NCBI RefSeq assembly: GCF_029953635.1
Contig: NZ_CP124543.1
Span: 2,273,455 to 2,337,454 of the forward strand
Source: Halotia branconii CENA392
Lineage (GTDB): Bacteria > Cyanobacteriota > Cyanobacteriia > Cyanobacteriales > Nostocaceae
DNA: 64,000 nucleotides
Direction of reading: 5' to 3'
Shown: one piece after another, positions 39,715-47,513 of the stretch
How positions within the stretch are numbered: position 1 is the stretch's first letter
Layout of the letters: every line of letters begins with the position of its first letter
Notes under the pieces: model-generated
Seen by the model: only the letters and a program-made list of their open reading frames with translations
The model's database searches: none
Told to the model about the DNA's origin: nothing
Position numbers and translations under genes: made by a program

Positions 39715-40347
39715 TTAGTGGGGATACCAAAACATACCTTTGATGCCTTCGGGGTCTGACATGAAACCCATACTTCTGTAGAAATCTACAACATGGGGAT
39801 CAGCAAAAAGAGTAACGTTGCTAATTTCTTCACTTCTGAGTTTTTTGAGTACATATTTCATCAATGCCTTTCCCAGTCCTTTACTTTGAAAATCTGGGTG
39901 AACTACCACATCCCAAATAGTGGCATTAAAAGCATGATCTGAAGTAGCACGGGCAAAACCAATGAGCCGTCTTTGGTTTCCTCGCACCTGCCACATGGAG
40001 GCTACCAAAAAACTATGCTCTATGGCTTTTTTCACTTTTCTCAAAGGACGACGCGACCAGCCAACTGCATCACAGAGTTCTTCTAGTTCATACAGATCAA
40101 GATCTCGCTCGGTACTAAAAACAATGCGAGCCTCTTTAGATGAAGTTTCGCTAATGTTATTGGGGCTATTGCCCACAGATGCTGCTGTATGCTCTTCAAA
40201 GGAAGTAGTCTTACTTGTCGTTAAAGATTCAGGAGTACTAAACCAAGTTTTCCAAAAACCCATGCCAACGTGGTTCGGGTAGTATAACTGAATTGGTTGC
40301 CACTCTATTTGAGTGGTTGATTCACGTCTTACAAAAGCTACTACCAT
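39715..40347 (-). CDS. GNAT-family N-acetyltransferase
   Basis: A 210-residue protein. The GNAT core is [40 protein letters not shown] and FYRSMGF. Before it is a spacer rich in Ser/Thr/Glu. It resembles the protein at 34775-35257 in the core and may be a paralogue. The start is uncertain: ATG 40347 has an AAGGG about nine bases upstream, whereas ATG 40263 gives a shorter MGFWKTWFS start. Substrate unknown. Confidence 0.75.
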   Translation of the reverse strand: MVVAFVRRESTTQIEWQPIQLYYPNHVGMGFWKTWFSTPESLTTSKTTSFEEHTAASVGNSPNNISETSSKEARIVFSTERDLDLYELEELCDAVGWSRRPLRKVKKAIEHSFLVASMWQVRGNQRRLIGFARATSDHAFNATIWDVVVHPDFQSKGLGKALMKYVLKKLRSEEISNVTLFADPHVVDFYRSMGFMSDPEGIKGMFWYPH

Positions 40348-40651
40348 TCAAATTACCCTTACACTTAAATTTCTTCAGGTGTTTTTGGGATTCCCGATGG
40401 CAACAGCATTCGCAGCGTGTTTCACACCAATCATTTTCAACTTTAGCATTTTGTTGTAAAGCCTAGGAGAAATTCCCCAAAAGACGAAAATATGAGAGTC
40501 AATTATATATGGGGCATTGGGCATTGGGCATGGGAAAAAATTTAATCCCTAGTCCTTAGTCCCTATTCCCTTCCCTAGTCCCTAATTCTCAGTTCTCAGT
40601 CCTCAGTCTCCAGTTCGCTGGTGACGAAAGCAAGCGAGTCTTACCCCAACG
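40348..40651. repeat. intergenic region with STRR arrays
   Basis: GGGCATT units are tandem at 40511-40534. At 40546-40615 units of the type CCCTAGT, CCTTAGT, CCCTAAT, TCTCAGT, CCTCAGT and CTCCAGT follow in 7-nt steps, ending about 36 bp before the ACT-domain gene. No gene is seen here. Confidence 0.7.
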
Positions 40652-41371
40652 ATGGCTTCTGGTTTAAAATCTTCGACACTGGAACTTTTAAAGCGCTTTA
40701 ATCGAGCGTTTCCCCAGTTTTATGAGCAGTTTGTAAGTAGTGAGATTCAACTACAAAATCTACGGCTAGCCTATCGGCTCTATAAAACCAGACGCGCTGT
40801 TATAGAGTTAAAGCCGGAAGGAAGCAAAAGTGCTTTACACTTTGCTTACCGCAATCAGTCGTTTCTCCTGAGTGATATTTTTGGTGTGCTGGCGGCTTAT
40901 GGGCTGACTATTCACGGTCTGAGCCTGTATGGTCAGATTCGACCGCCAATGTTGGTTTTTATCAAACTATTAGTATCTCGTGGCAGTAAAGCCTTAACTG
41001 AGAAAACCGCAGAAAATGTCTGCCGCGCTATTCGTGAGGCTTTAGGAGGGCGGTTTGAAGTAGAAGAAATGCTGGCAGTAGAATTTAACCTTGATACTGG
41101 CTTAGAACAAGTACAGACAGAGTTTTATGTTGACCCAGTATTTCATCTCCCAGCTCTGGTGATTGAAGCGGATAATCAACCAGGGTTGTTTTATAAAGTA
41201 ATGTACGCCATTTGGCAAGAAGATTTGCTAGTAGTCAATGCCAATTTGTTGGTTTGGCGTGGGCGTACACGTCTTATTCTCTATTTATTAGGGCCGAATG
41301 AAAGCTTGATTCCTGAGTATTTGGGACACAAAATTGCTGAAGGAGTGCGTCAAAGGCTTTTGGGTAAATGA
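40652..41371 (+). CDS. ACT-domain protein (GlnD C-terminal-like)
   Basis: A 239-residue protein. Two beta-alpha-beta segments look like ACT domains: FAYRNQSFLLSDIFGVLAAYGLTIHGLSLYG, and LVIEADNQPGLFYKVMYAIWQEDLLVVNANLL. DQPGL-type turns are typical of amino-acid-binding ACT domains as in GlnD and RelA. There is no catalytic domain. It may sense an amino acid, perhaps glutamine (inference). No ribosome site is obvious. Confidence 0.65.
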   Translation: MASGLKSSTLELLKRFNRAFPQFYEQFVSSEIQLQNLRLAYRLYKTRRAVIELKPEGSKSALHFAYRNQSFLLSDIFGVLAAYGLTIHGLSLYGQIRPPMLVFIKLLVSRGSKALTEKTAENVCRAIREALGGRFEVEEMLAVEFNLDTGLEQVQTEFYVDPVFHLPALVIEADNQPGLFYKVMYAIWQEDLLVVNANLLVWRGRTRLILYLLGPNESLIPEYLGHKIAEGVRQRLLGK

Positions 41372-41462
41372 TCTAAAGGATGAAGTATAAAAAAATTCAG
41401 TATTTATCCTTTTTAAATTCCATATTTTAGTCTTACCCCTTCTTAAGGGTACGATATTAAGT

Positions 41463-42395
41463 ATGGCAACCATTGAAATCCTAGGCGTTCCACACGCATA
41501 CGAGCTTACGGCTCCCACCTCCTGCCCTCACGCTTTAGTATTTATTCATGGCTGGTTAAATAGCCGTGGATACTGGCAACCTGTGATTTCCCGCCTATCA
41601 ACTGATTTGCAGTGCCTATCGTATGATTTGCGTGGTTTTGGTGAATCTCAATCATTGCCAGAAACTGATTCTAATCGGACACAAACTTCTTTTGACTTAA
41701 CTGTCAAATTTGGTAGTGCGCTTAACTCATCCGTTGATTCTCTTTATACTCCGGCTGCATACGCTCAAGATTTGGTAACTCTTCTGCAACAGCTAAATAT
41801 TCACAGTGCTTGGCTGATTGGGCACTCCTTAGGAGGCACGATCGCTTTGTGGACAGCAACTCAAATGCCAGAGTGTATAAAAGGGGTGATCTGTATTAAC
41901 GCAGGTGGTGGCATTTATCTTAAAGAAGCTTTTGAGCAATTTCGGGCAATGGGGCAGCGATTTTTACAACTGCGTCCACGCTGGTTATCTCAGATGCCTC
42001 TGATTGATTTGTTATTTACCAAAGCCAGTGTAGCTCGTCCTTTGGAGCGCTATTGGGCGCGTCAGCGAGTGATTGATTTCGTCGTAGCTGACCCGGAGGC
42101 TTCTTTGGGAACATTGTTAGACTCTACAACCGAGGAAGAAGTCAACCGTTTACCTCAACTTGTGTCTCAACTTCAACAGCCAGTTTATTTTTTGGCTGGT
42201 GCTAACGATAAAGTCATGGAACCCAAATATGTCCGCCATTTGGCTAGCTTTCATCGACTGTTTCAATACTCTGGAGACAATGTAATCGAAATTCCTGATT
42301 GTGGACACTTGGCAATGTTAGAGCAGCCAGAGGCGGTTGCTAGTCACATACTGTCGATAGTTAGTGTTCAAGAGTCAGTGGTTAGTGGTCAGTAG
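41463..42395 (+). CDS. alpha/beta hydrolase
   Basis: A 310-residue protein: oxyanion region LVFIHGWLNSRGYW, DLRGFGES, nucleophile elbow WLIGHSLGGTIAL (Ser), Asp candidate in LAGANDKVME and His in CGHLAMLEQP. All catalytic parts are present. The substrate is not known. The last residues (SVVSGQ) and stop are inside a 7-nt repeat array, so the C-terminus was probably extended or changed by the repeats. The gene is convergent with tsaD. Confidence 0.85.
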   Translation: MATIEILGVPHAYELTAPTSCPHALVFIHGWLNSRGYWQPVISRLSTDLQCLSYDLRGFGESQSLPETDSNRTQTSFDLTVKFGSALNSSVDSLYTPAAYAQDLVTLLQQLNIHSAWLIGHSLGGTIALWTATQMPECIKGVICINAGGGIYLKEAFEQFRAMGQRFLQLRPRWLSQMPLIDLLFTKASVARPLERYWARQRVIDFVVADPEASLGTLLDSTTEEEVNRLPQLVSQLQQPVYFLAGANDKVMEPKYVRHLASFHRLFQYSGDNVIEIPDCGHLAMLEQPEAVASHILSIVSVQESVVSGQ

Positions 42396-42407
42396 TCAGT
42401 GGTCAGG
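42373..42407. repeat. STRR array across the stop codon of the hydrolase gene
   Basis: Units AGTCAGT, GGTTAGT, GGTCAGT, AGTCAGT, GGTCAGG in 7-nt steps. The stop TAG (42393-42395) lies inside it. Confidence 0.75.
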
Positions 42408-42429
42408 GGCGTACGAATTACTTTGGATG

Positions 42430-43476
42430 TCAATTAGATTGATATAACTTCATCACCTGAGTCAGAGCTAATCGAGATTCAACGCCTAGGGTGATGGGAG
42501 ATGTATGACCGAGGGATAAATGATCAGCGGCGGCACAGGCAATCATGGCGGCATTATCAGTACAGTATTTTAGGGGAGGAAACAAGACACGTAAATTATG
42601 CTTGGCAGCGGCAACTTGTAAGTTTTTTCTCAGACCGCTGTTAGCCGCTACTCCTCCACCCACAGCAATGGTGTTGAGATTATAATCTAGGGCACAGGCG
42701 ATCGCTCTTTTAGTTAGCGATCGCGCTACTGTTTCTTGGAAGCTAGCCGCTACATCTGCTACTGGCACTTGTCCACCATCTTTTTCTAACCGCTCTACTA
42801 AACGCAGCACCGCTGTCTTCAAACCACTAAAACTTGCATCGTAGGGATGATATCCTCCACCGGGTAGTGAAACTTTACCTTCTGGCAAGGCAAAGGCTTG
42901 GGAATTACCTGCTTGTGCTAAATGATCAATTATTGGCCCGCCAGGATAACCTAGCTTTAACAACCGGGCTACTTTATCAAAAGCTTCACCTGCCGCATCA
43001 TCACGGGTTTGGCCTAAAGTTTTGTAATCACCACAGTTTTTAACGTAAATCAAGCTTGTATGTCCGCCTGAAACCAGTAAGCTAAGAAAAGGGGGATCTA
43101 AAGTTGTCTCACTCAAGTAAGTCGCGTAAATGTGACCTTCAAGGTGGTGAACTCCTAAAAATGGTTTGTTGTGTAAAATTGCCAGGGTTTTTGCTGCCGT
43201 TAAGCCTACTAAAAGCGCTCCCACCAGTCCAGGGGCACAAGTGGCAGCAATTCCATCAATTTGCCCCCAGTTTAATTGTGCTTGCTCCATTGCTTGGGCG
43301 ATCGCCCAATTGATCGTTTCTAAATGCTGGCGAGATGCCACTTCTGGCACTACTCCACCATATTGCTGATGCACTGGAATTTGTGAAGCAACAATACTAC
43401 TGCAAACTTGACGATTATTAACAATTGCGACGGCAGTTTCATCACAGCTGGTTTCTATTGCTAAAACGATTGCCAT
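42430..43476 (-). CDS. tsaD: tRNA N6-adenosine threonylcarbamoyltransferase
   Basis: A 348-residue Kae1/TsaD protein. [14 protein letters not shown] at the start, metal-binding HLEGH (H111, H115), [35 protein letters not shown] and [10 protein letters not shown]. It transfers the threonylcarbamoyl group to A37 of ANN-decoding tRNAs together with TsaB and TsaE, not seen here. Length and motifs are normal. Convergent with the hydrolase gene. Confidence 0.95.
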   Translation of the reverse strand: MAIVLAIETSCDETAVAIVNNRQVCSSIVASQIPVHQQYGGVVPEVASRQHLETINWAIAQAMEQAQLNWGQIDGIAATCAPGLVGALLVGLTAAKTLAILHNKPFLGVHHLEGHIYATYLSETTLDPPFLSLLVSGGHTSLIYVKNCGDYKTLGQTRDDAAGEAFDKVARLLKLGYPGGPIIDHLAQAGNSQAFALPEGKVSLPGGGYHPYDASFSGLKTAVLRLVERLEKDGGQVPVADVAASFQETVARSLTKRAIACALDYNLNTIAVGGGVAANSGLRKNLQVAAAKHNLRVLFPPLKYCTDNAAMIACAAADHLSLGHTSPITLGVESRLALTQVMKLYQSN

Positions 43477-43535
43477 TCTAGGGTTTTGCCAACTAAGGAC
43501 TTGTTTGAGAAGCTTTAACTTTTATTTACTTAAAC

Positions 43536-43564
43536 TTTACTCGATTCCCACGCAAGAGTATGAT
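43536..43564 (+). promoter_or_regulatory. candidate psaF promoter
   Basis: TTTACT (43536-43541) and TATGAT (43559-43564), 17 bp apart, lie about 90 bp before the psaF start. A sigma-70-type match is plausible but untested. Confidence 0.4.
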
Positions 43565-43652
43565 GACTTGCTAGTTATGTAAATAAAGATTGTACAAGCC
43601 GCTTCGTTTTGTACAAGAAACTTTGTGTTTTGTAATAAAAGGAAACAACTCC

Positions 43653-44147
43653 ATGCGACGATTGTTTGCTTTGATTTTAGGGATTTGTCTTTGGTGCAAT
43701 TTTGCTCCCCCCGCACAAGCGCTAGGAGCTAACCTTGTACCCTGTCAAGACTCTCCCGCTTTTCAAGAGCTAGCAAAAAATGCCCGTAATACCACCGCTG
43801 ATCCCCAATCAGGGAGAAAGCGGTTTGAGCGTTATTCTCAGGCGCTATGCGGTCCTGAGGGTTATCCTCACTTGATTGTTGATGGTCGTCTTGACCGCGC
43901 TGGCGACTTCCTCATCCCCAGTATTCTCTTTTTATATATTACAGGTTGGATTGGTTGGGTAGGCCGTTCCTACTTGCAAGCAATTAAAAAGCAATCAGAT
44001 ACCGAACAAAAAGAAATCCAAATCGATCTTGGTTTGGCACTATCGATCATTTCCACAGGCTTTGCTTGGCCTGCGGCTGCACTTAAAGAGTTCTTGTCGG
44101 GTGAGTTAACAGCTAAAGATTCCGAAATCCCTGTTTCTCCCCGCTAA
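43653..44147 (+). CDS. psaF: photosystem I subunit III
   Basis: A 164-residue protein. Signal peptide [23 protein letters not shown], then [19 protein letters not shown], with two Cys (VPCQ, ALCG) that can pair, and two hydrophobic segments ([19 protein letters not shown] and the C-terminal one). PsaF sits at the PSI periphery facing plastocyanin or cytochrome c6. ATG 43653 has AGGA nine bases upstream; an in-frame upstream extension lacks one. psaJ starts 37 bp later. Confidence 0.95.
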   Translation: MRRLFALILGICLWCNFAPPAQALGANLVPCQDSPAFQELAKNARNTTADPQSGRKRFERYSQALCGPEGYPHLIVDGRLDRAGDFLIPSILFLYITGWIGWVGRSYLQAIKKQSDTEQKEIQIDLGLALSIISTGFAWPAAALKEFLSGELTAKDSEIPVSPR

Positions 44148-44184
44148 TTCATCTTAACTGATTCATTTTTTGGAGACTAAATTC

Positions 44185-44334
44185 ATGGCGGACAAAGGCG
44201 ACCAATCATCTTATTTGGTTAAATTTATTTCCACAGCGCCAGTAGCAGCTACTATATGGCTGACAATTACAGCAGGTATTTTGATTGAGTTCAACCGTTT
44301 TTTCCCAGACCTACTTTTCCATCCACTTCCATAG
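44185..44334 (+). CDS. psaJ: photosystem I subunit IX
   Basis: A 49-residue protein, [20 protein letters not shown]..., with one membrane helix (about 18-36) and the end [15 protein letters not shown]. PsaJ is the small partner of PsaF. GGAG lies nine bases before the start. Co-transcription with psaF is expected. Confidence 0.93.
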   Translation: MADKGDQSSYLVKFISTAPVAATIWLTITAGILIEFNRFFPDLLFHPLP

Positions 44335-44406
44335 GTAGAAAATAGGATTTTAAAGATAGTTGAATTAATTGTCTTTTGCCTAAAATTGACTGGTTAGTTG
44401 ACTCAG

Positions 44407-44437
44407 CCTAATTAGGTGAAACTATCACTTAATTAGG
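44407..44437 (+). other. long hairpin after psaJ
   Basis: CCTAATTAGGTGA (44407-44419) pairs with TCACTTAATTAGG (44425-44437); 13 pairs with one G-T, loop AACTA. TAATTAGGTGA is also directly repeated (44409-44419, 44430-44440; 21 bp apart). It could be an mRNA-stabilising or terminator hairpin, or an operator-like palindrome. Confidence 0.5.
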
Positions 44438-44454
44438 TGATAAAAATAATTTTT

Positions 44455-44498
44455 TGAAACTCGTAATGCTTAAAACAGTTAACGAGTTTCATTTTTTT
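44455..44498 (+). terminator. intrinsic terminator between psaJ and psaL
   Basis: TGAAACTCGT (44455-44464) pairs with ACGAGTTTCA (44482-44491), loop 17 nt, then seven T (44492-44498). It should end psaFJ transcripts before psaL. Confidence 0.75.
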
Positions 44499-44611
44499 GA
44501 AAGCTGCTAAATTAATTTTTCTAAACTTATGAGCTAAAAGGTAACTTGATCCACAAATATTACTAATATAAAAATGCCACCATTCTAATCTTAGAGGGAA
44601 ACATAAAAATT

Positions 44612-45133
44612 ATGGCGCAAGCAGTAGATGCATCCAAAGATCTCCCCAGCGATCCTAGAAATCGGGAGGTTGTTACTTCAGCAGGACGTGATCCTCAGCA
44701 AGGCAACCTAGAGACCCCGGTTAATTCTTCTCCCTTAGTCAAGTGGTTCATTAATAACTTACCCGCTTATCGCCCAGGCCTGAATCCTTCTAGACGTGGG
44801 CTAGAAGTTGGCATGGCTCATGGCTATTTGCTGTTTGGCCCCTTTGCTAAATTGGGGCCTCTGCGGAATACAGTTAATGCCAACTTAGCTGGTGTATTAT
44901 CAGCAATCGGTTTAGTTATAGTTCTCACCGCTTGTCTATCCTTGTACGCTAATAGCAATCCTCCTAAAGCACTTGCTAGTGTTACAGTACCGAATCCTCC
45001 AGTAGATGCTTTTAACTCCAAAGAAAGCTGGAATCACTTTGCTAGTTCTTTCTTAATTGGTGGTATTGGTGGAGCAGTAGTCGCGTATTTGTTGACTAGC
45101 AATTTGGGAATTATTCAAGGACTATTTGGCTAA
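44612..45133 (+). CDS. psaL: photosystem I subunit XI
   Basis: A 173-residue protein: hydrophilic N-terminus, RNREVVTSAGRDPQQGN, LNPSRRGLEVGMAHGYLLFGPFAKLGPLR, and three membrane helices. PsaL joins monomers within PSI oligomers. Because psaL follows psaF-psaJ instead of being next to psaI, the PSI may be tetrameric, as proposed for cyanobacteria with this gene order. A TTGATC (44546-44551) and TATAAA (44567-44572), 15 bp apart, could be its own promoter. A GAGGGA ribosome site is present. Confidence 0.95.
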   Translation: MAQAVDASKDLPSDPRNREVVTSAGRDPQQGNLETPVNSSPLVKWFINNLPAYRPGLNPSRRGLEVGMAHGYLLFGPFAKLGPLRNTVNANLAGVLSAIGLVIVLTACLSLYANSNPPKALASVTVPNPPVDAFNSKESWNHFASSFLIGGIGGAVVAYLLTSNLGIIQGLFG

Positions 45134-45152
45134 TTAAACTTCTGTTTTCTGT

Positions 45153-45218
45153 TAATTGGGCATAGGGTATTAGTAATTAATAATTTTTTACTATTCATTG
45201 ATACCTTATGCCTAATTA
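45153..45218. terminator. long hairpin between convergent psaL and gmk
   Basis: Positions 45153-45170 pair with 45201-45218: 18 pairs, two G-T, loop 30 nt with a T-run on the plus strand side. It could serve as a bidirectional terminator. Its GGGCATAGGG sequence resembles the GGGCATT repeat at 40511. Confidence 0.65.
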
Positions 45219-45302
45219 TTTATAATACTTAAGTTATTGACAATTAAGCAAATTGGCTATATTTTCATTAACTTGATTATAAAAACGGCTTGATTGTGGT
45301 TT

Positions 45303-45908
45303 TCAGGAATTGGAATTAAATAAAGCTGTTTCTATCGCATTGAGAGCAGTTTCAAAATTATCATTGACAACTTTAATATCAAACTCACCTGCTGCTTTCA
45401 CTTCTTCTTTGGCACGGCATAGACGACGGGCGATCGCTTCTTCAGAATCTTGACCACGACCGCGTATCCGTTTCTCTAATTCATCAAAGTCAGGCGGTAG
45501 AATAAAAATGCTGAGAACATGAGGAAAAAAAGTACGGATTTGTCTTGCCCCTTCTAGTTCGATTTCTAGCACTACCAACTTGCCTGAGCGAACTTGATTA
45601 AGTACAGTTTCACGGAGAGTACCGTAATAGTTACCAGCAAATTCCGCCCATTCTAAAAATTCGCCTTTAGCAATCAACTGTTCAAACTTGCTGCGACTAA
45701 TAAAGTAATAATTTTTGCCTTCGATTTCTCCTGGACGGGGAGAACGAGTAGTTACAGATACGGAATAATACAATTGGGGATGGCGCTGCAACAGCGATCG
45801 CATTAAAGTGCCTTTACCAACCCCACTAGGCCCAGTTAAAACAATTAACCTGCCTGGAGACTGGTCTTCTTGGGTATTAGCACAACTCTGGATAGGTAAA
45901 GCTTGCAT
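45303..45908 (-). CDS. gmk: guanylate kinase
   Basis: A 201-residue protein. P-loop [35 protein letters not shown]-site [15 protein letters not shown], and [15 protein letters not shown]. It phosphorylates GMP. I chose ATG 45908 for a normal length; an in-frame ATG at 45971 adds 21 residues. remA lies upstream on the same strand, as in many bacteria. Confidence 0.93.
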   Translation of the reverse strand: MQALPIQSCANTQEDQSPGRLIVLTGPSGVGKGTLMRSLLQRHPQLYYSVSVTTRSPRPGEIEGKNYYFISRSKFEQLIAKGEFLEWAEFAGNYYGTLRETVLNQVRSGKLVVLEIELEGARQIRTFFPHVLSIFILPPDFDELEKRIRGRGQDSEEAIARRLCRAKEEVKAAGEFDIKVVNDNFETALNAIETALFNSNS

Positions 45909-46082
45909 TATCCGTTCAATCTGCGAATTAATCAATAAATGTTGTTCATTAGCCTTTATATTTCGTTGCAAAAATTAAATTTAACTAACGAATTTGTAGC
46001 ACGAGTGACAGAAAACTAGTCTAATTCACATAGTACTGCGGATATGGTGCAAATAAAACTAGGGCTATTAACTTACCCCTAA

Positions 46083-46349
46083 TCAATTATCTACAACATG
46101 ATGCTCGCGGGAAATCACAAAGCGATTCGCAACCGTTTCAGGCTGAATCGCCGACAGGATAACGTGGCTGGAATCCGTAATAATTACAGCCCTAGTCCGA
46201 CGACCATAAGTTGCGTCAACTAGCTGGTTTTTATCCCGCGCCTCGGTAATAATCCGCTTAATCGGGGCAGATTCTGGACTAACGATCGCAACTACTCGGT
46301 TAGCAGATACTATGTTGCCGAAACCGATATTAATTAACTGTATTTCCAT
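46083..46349 (-). CDS. remA: RemA/DUF370 family protein
   Basis: An 88-residue protein: [59 protein letters not shown]. This is the DUF370 family; B. subtilis RemA activates matrix genes by binding DNA as a ring. The remA-gmk order is conserved. In cyanobacteria the role is unclear. The gap to gmk is about 170 bp. Confidence 0.88.
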   Translation of the reverse strand: MEIQLINIGFGNIVSANRVVAIVSPESAPIKRIITEARDKNQLVDATYGRRTRAVIITDSSHVILSAIQPETVANRFVISREHHVVDN

Positions 46350-46871
46350 ATAAAATTAACACCACGTATGGTGCGCGAAGCTGGTAAGGAAGTTATTTCC
46401 ATGTTATCCCCAAAAAATTGGAGTTACAACGCTTTAGGTATAGCCAGCCTTAGTTTTTAAATAGCAGATGCTTTTTTTAGCTGTTTATTAGCCAAAACAC
46501 CTTTAAATATTCCTAAAGACACATGCATAAGTATAATAAGCAAGCTAATCAGCAATTAAAAATATCAGATGTATCAGACTACAAATATGTATTATTATAT
46601 TACAATTTATTGGATAGCGATCGCTACCTTGGATTCATGCCACTTTAGTAGTTGCTGAGTGAATTGCAGTGCCGTCAGTTGGTGTAAATATGATCTATTA
46701 AGGTTTGTATCTCTAATCTTCAGGAAATTTGATGCAGACGCAAAGTTGGTAAGACTTACGCACAAACTTTTATTACTCATAAAAAAATATAGACTTATTG
46801 TACGAAATATTTTGAAATTTGGTATAACTAAGGTATAACCCAAAAGTGTAGTAGTAACAACAAAAGTACCT
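46350..46871. other. intergenic region between remA and the toxin-antitoxin pair
   Basis: A 522-bp AT-rich gap. Near 46740-46770 is a partial ACTTACGCA end like the MITE at 34428. A 78-codon open frame on the minus strand seems accidental. A promoter for the antitoxin gene is expected (TATAACTAAGGTATAAC near 46822) but not certain. Confidence 0.45.
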
Positions 46872-47108
46872 ATGAAAACTGCAATTTCGCTTCCAGATTT
46901 AGTTTTTGAAGAGGCAGAAGCACTAGCTAGAGAGTTAGGTATATCACGCAGCGAACTTTACACAAAAGCTTTGAAAATATATTTACGGAAATACAACCGT
47001 AATCAGATCTTAAACAAACTGAATCAAGTTTATTCTCAAGAGTCATCTGAACTAGATCCAATATTTGCAAAGTTGCAATTTGTGTCTTTATGCCGTGAGG
47101 ATTGGTAG
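46872..47108 (+). CDS. antitoxin, ribbon-helix-helix type (MazE-like)
   Basis: A 78-residue protein: MKTAISLPDLVFEEAEALARELGISRSELYTKALKIYL is a clear ribbon-helix-helix. The C-terminal tail should wrap the toxin. The TAG stop shares a base with the toxin GTG start. As usual the complex would repress its own promoter. Confidence 0.85.
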   Translation: MKTAISLPDLVFEEAEALARELGISRSELYTKALKIYLRKYNRNQILNKLNQVYSQESSELDPIFAKLQFVSLCREDW

Positions 47109-47446
47109 TGTATCGCGGAGAAATTTGGTGGGCAAACTTGCCTGATCCACTTGGTTCAGAACCTGGATATCGCCGTCCTATTTTGATAGTTCAAGATGAT
47201 ATTTTTAATCAAAGTCGTATTAGCACCGTAATTGTGGTAGTTATTACCTCTAACATTCAGTTAGCAAAAGCGCCAGGTAATGTGTTGTTACTACGTGAAG
47301 CTACAGGTTTATCCAAAGATTCTGTAGCTAATGTTTCTCAAATTTTGACTGTTGACAAAACGTTTTTAGTAGAGCGTTTTGGAGTATTACCAGAATATCT
47401 ACAAGAAGAAGTAGACGAAGGACTGCGAACTATATTATACCTTTAG
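47108..47446 (+). CDS. MazF/PemK-type endoribonuclease toxin
   Basis: A 112-residue protein, MYRGEIWWANLPDPLGSEPGYRRPILIVQDD, then a conserved VSQILTVDKTFL and DEGLRTIL. It should cut single-stranded RNA. Arg and Thr of the fold are present, so it seems active. I chose GTG 47108, with GAGGA six bases upstream; TTG 47102 is less likely. A hairpin follows. Confidence 0.88.
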   Translation: MYRGEIWWANLPDPLGSEPGYRRPILIVQDDIFNQSRISTVIVVVITSNIQLAKAPGNVLLLREATGLSKDSVANVSQILTVDKTFLVERFGVLPEYLQEEVDEGLRTILYL

Positions 47447-47475
47447 CTACACAATGCTACTTTTATTGAAATCAA

Positions 47476-47500
47476 AAAGGTTGCCCAATAAACAACCTTT
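47476..47500 (-). terminator. hairpin between MazF and transglutaminase-like genes
   Basis: AAAGGTTG (47476-47483) pairs with CAACCTTT (47493-47500), loop nine nt. On the minus strand a run of T follows, so it ends the minus-strand gene; it may also act on the plus strand. Confidence 0.65.
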
Positions 47501-47513
47501 GTATGTAAAAAAA

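Noticed and set aside
46607..46843. A 78-codon minus-strand frame near a MITE end
   Set aside because: No motif, no ribosome site, and low-complexity composition in an AT-rich gap.
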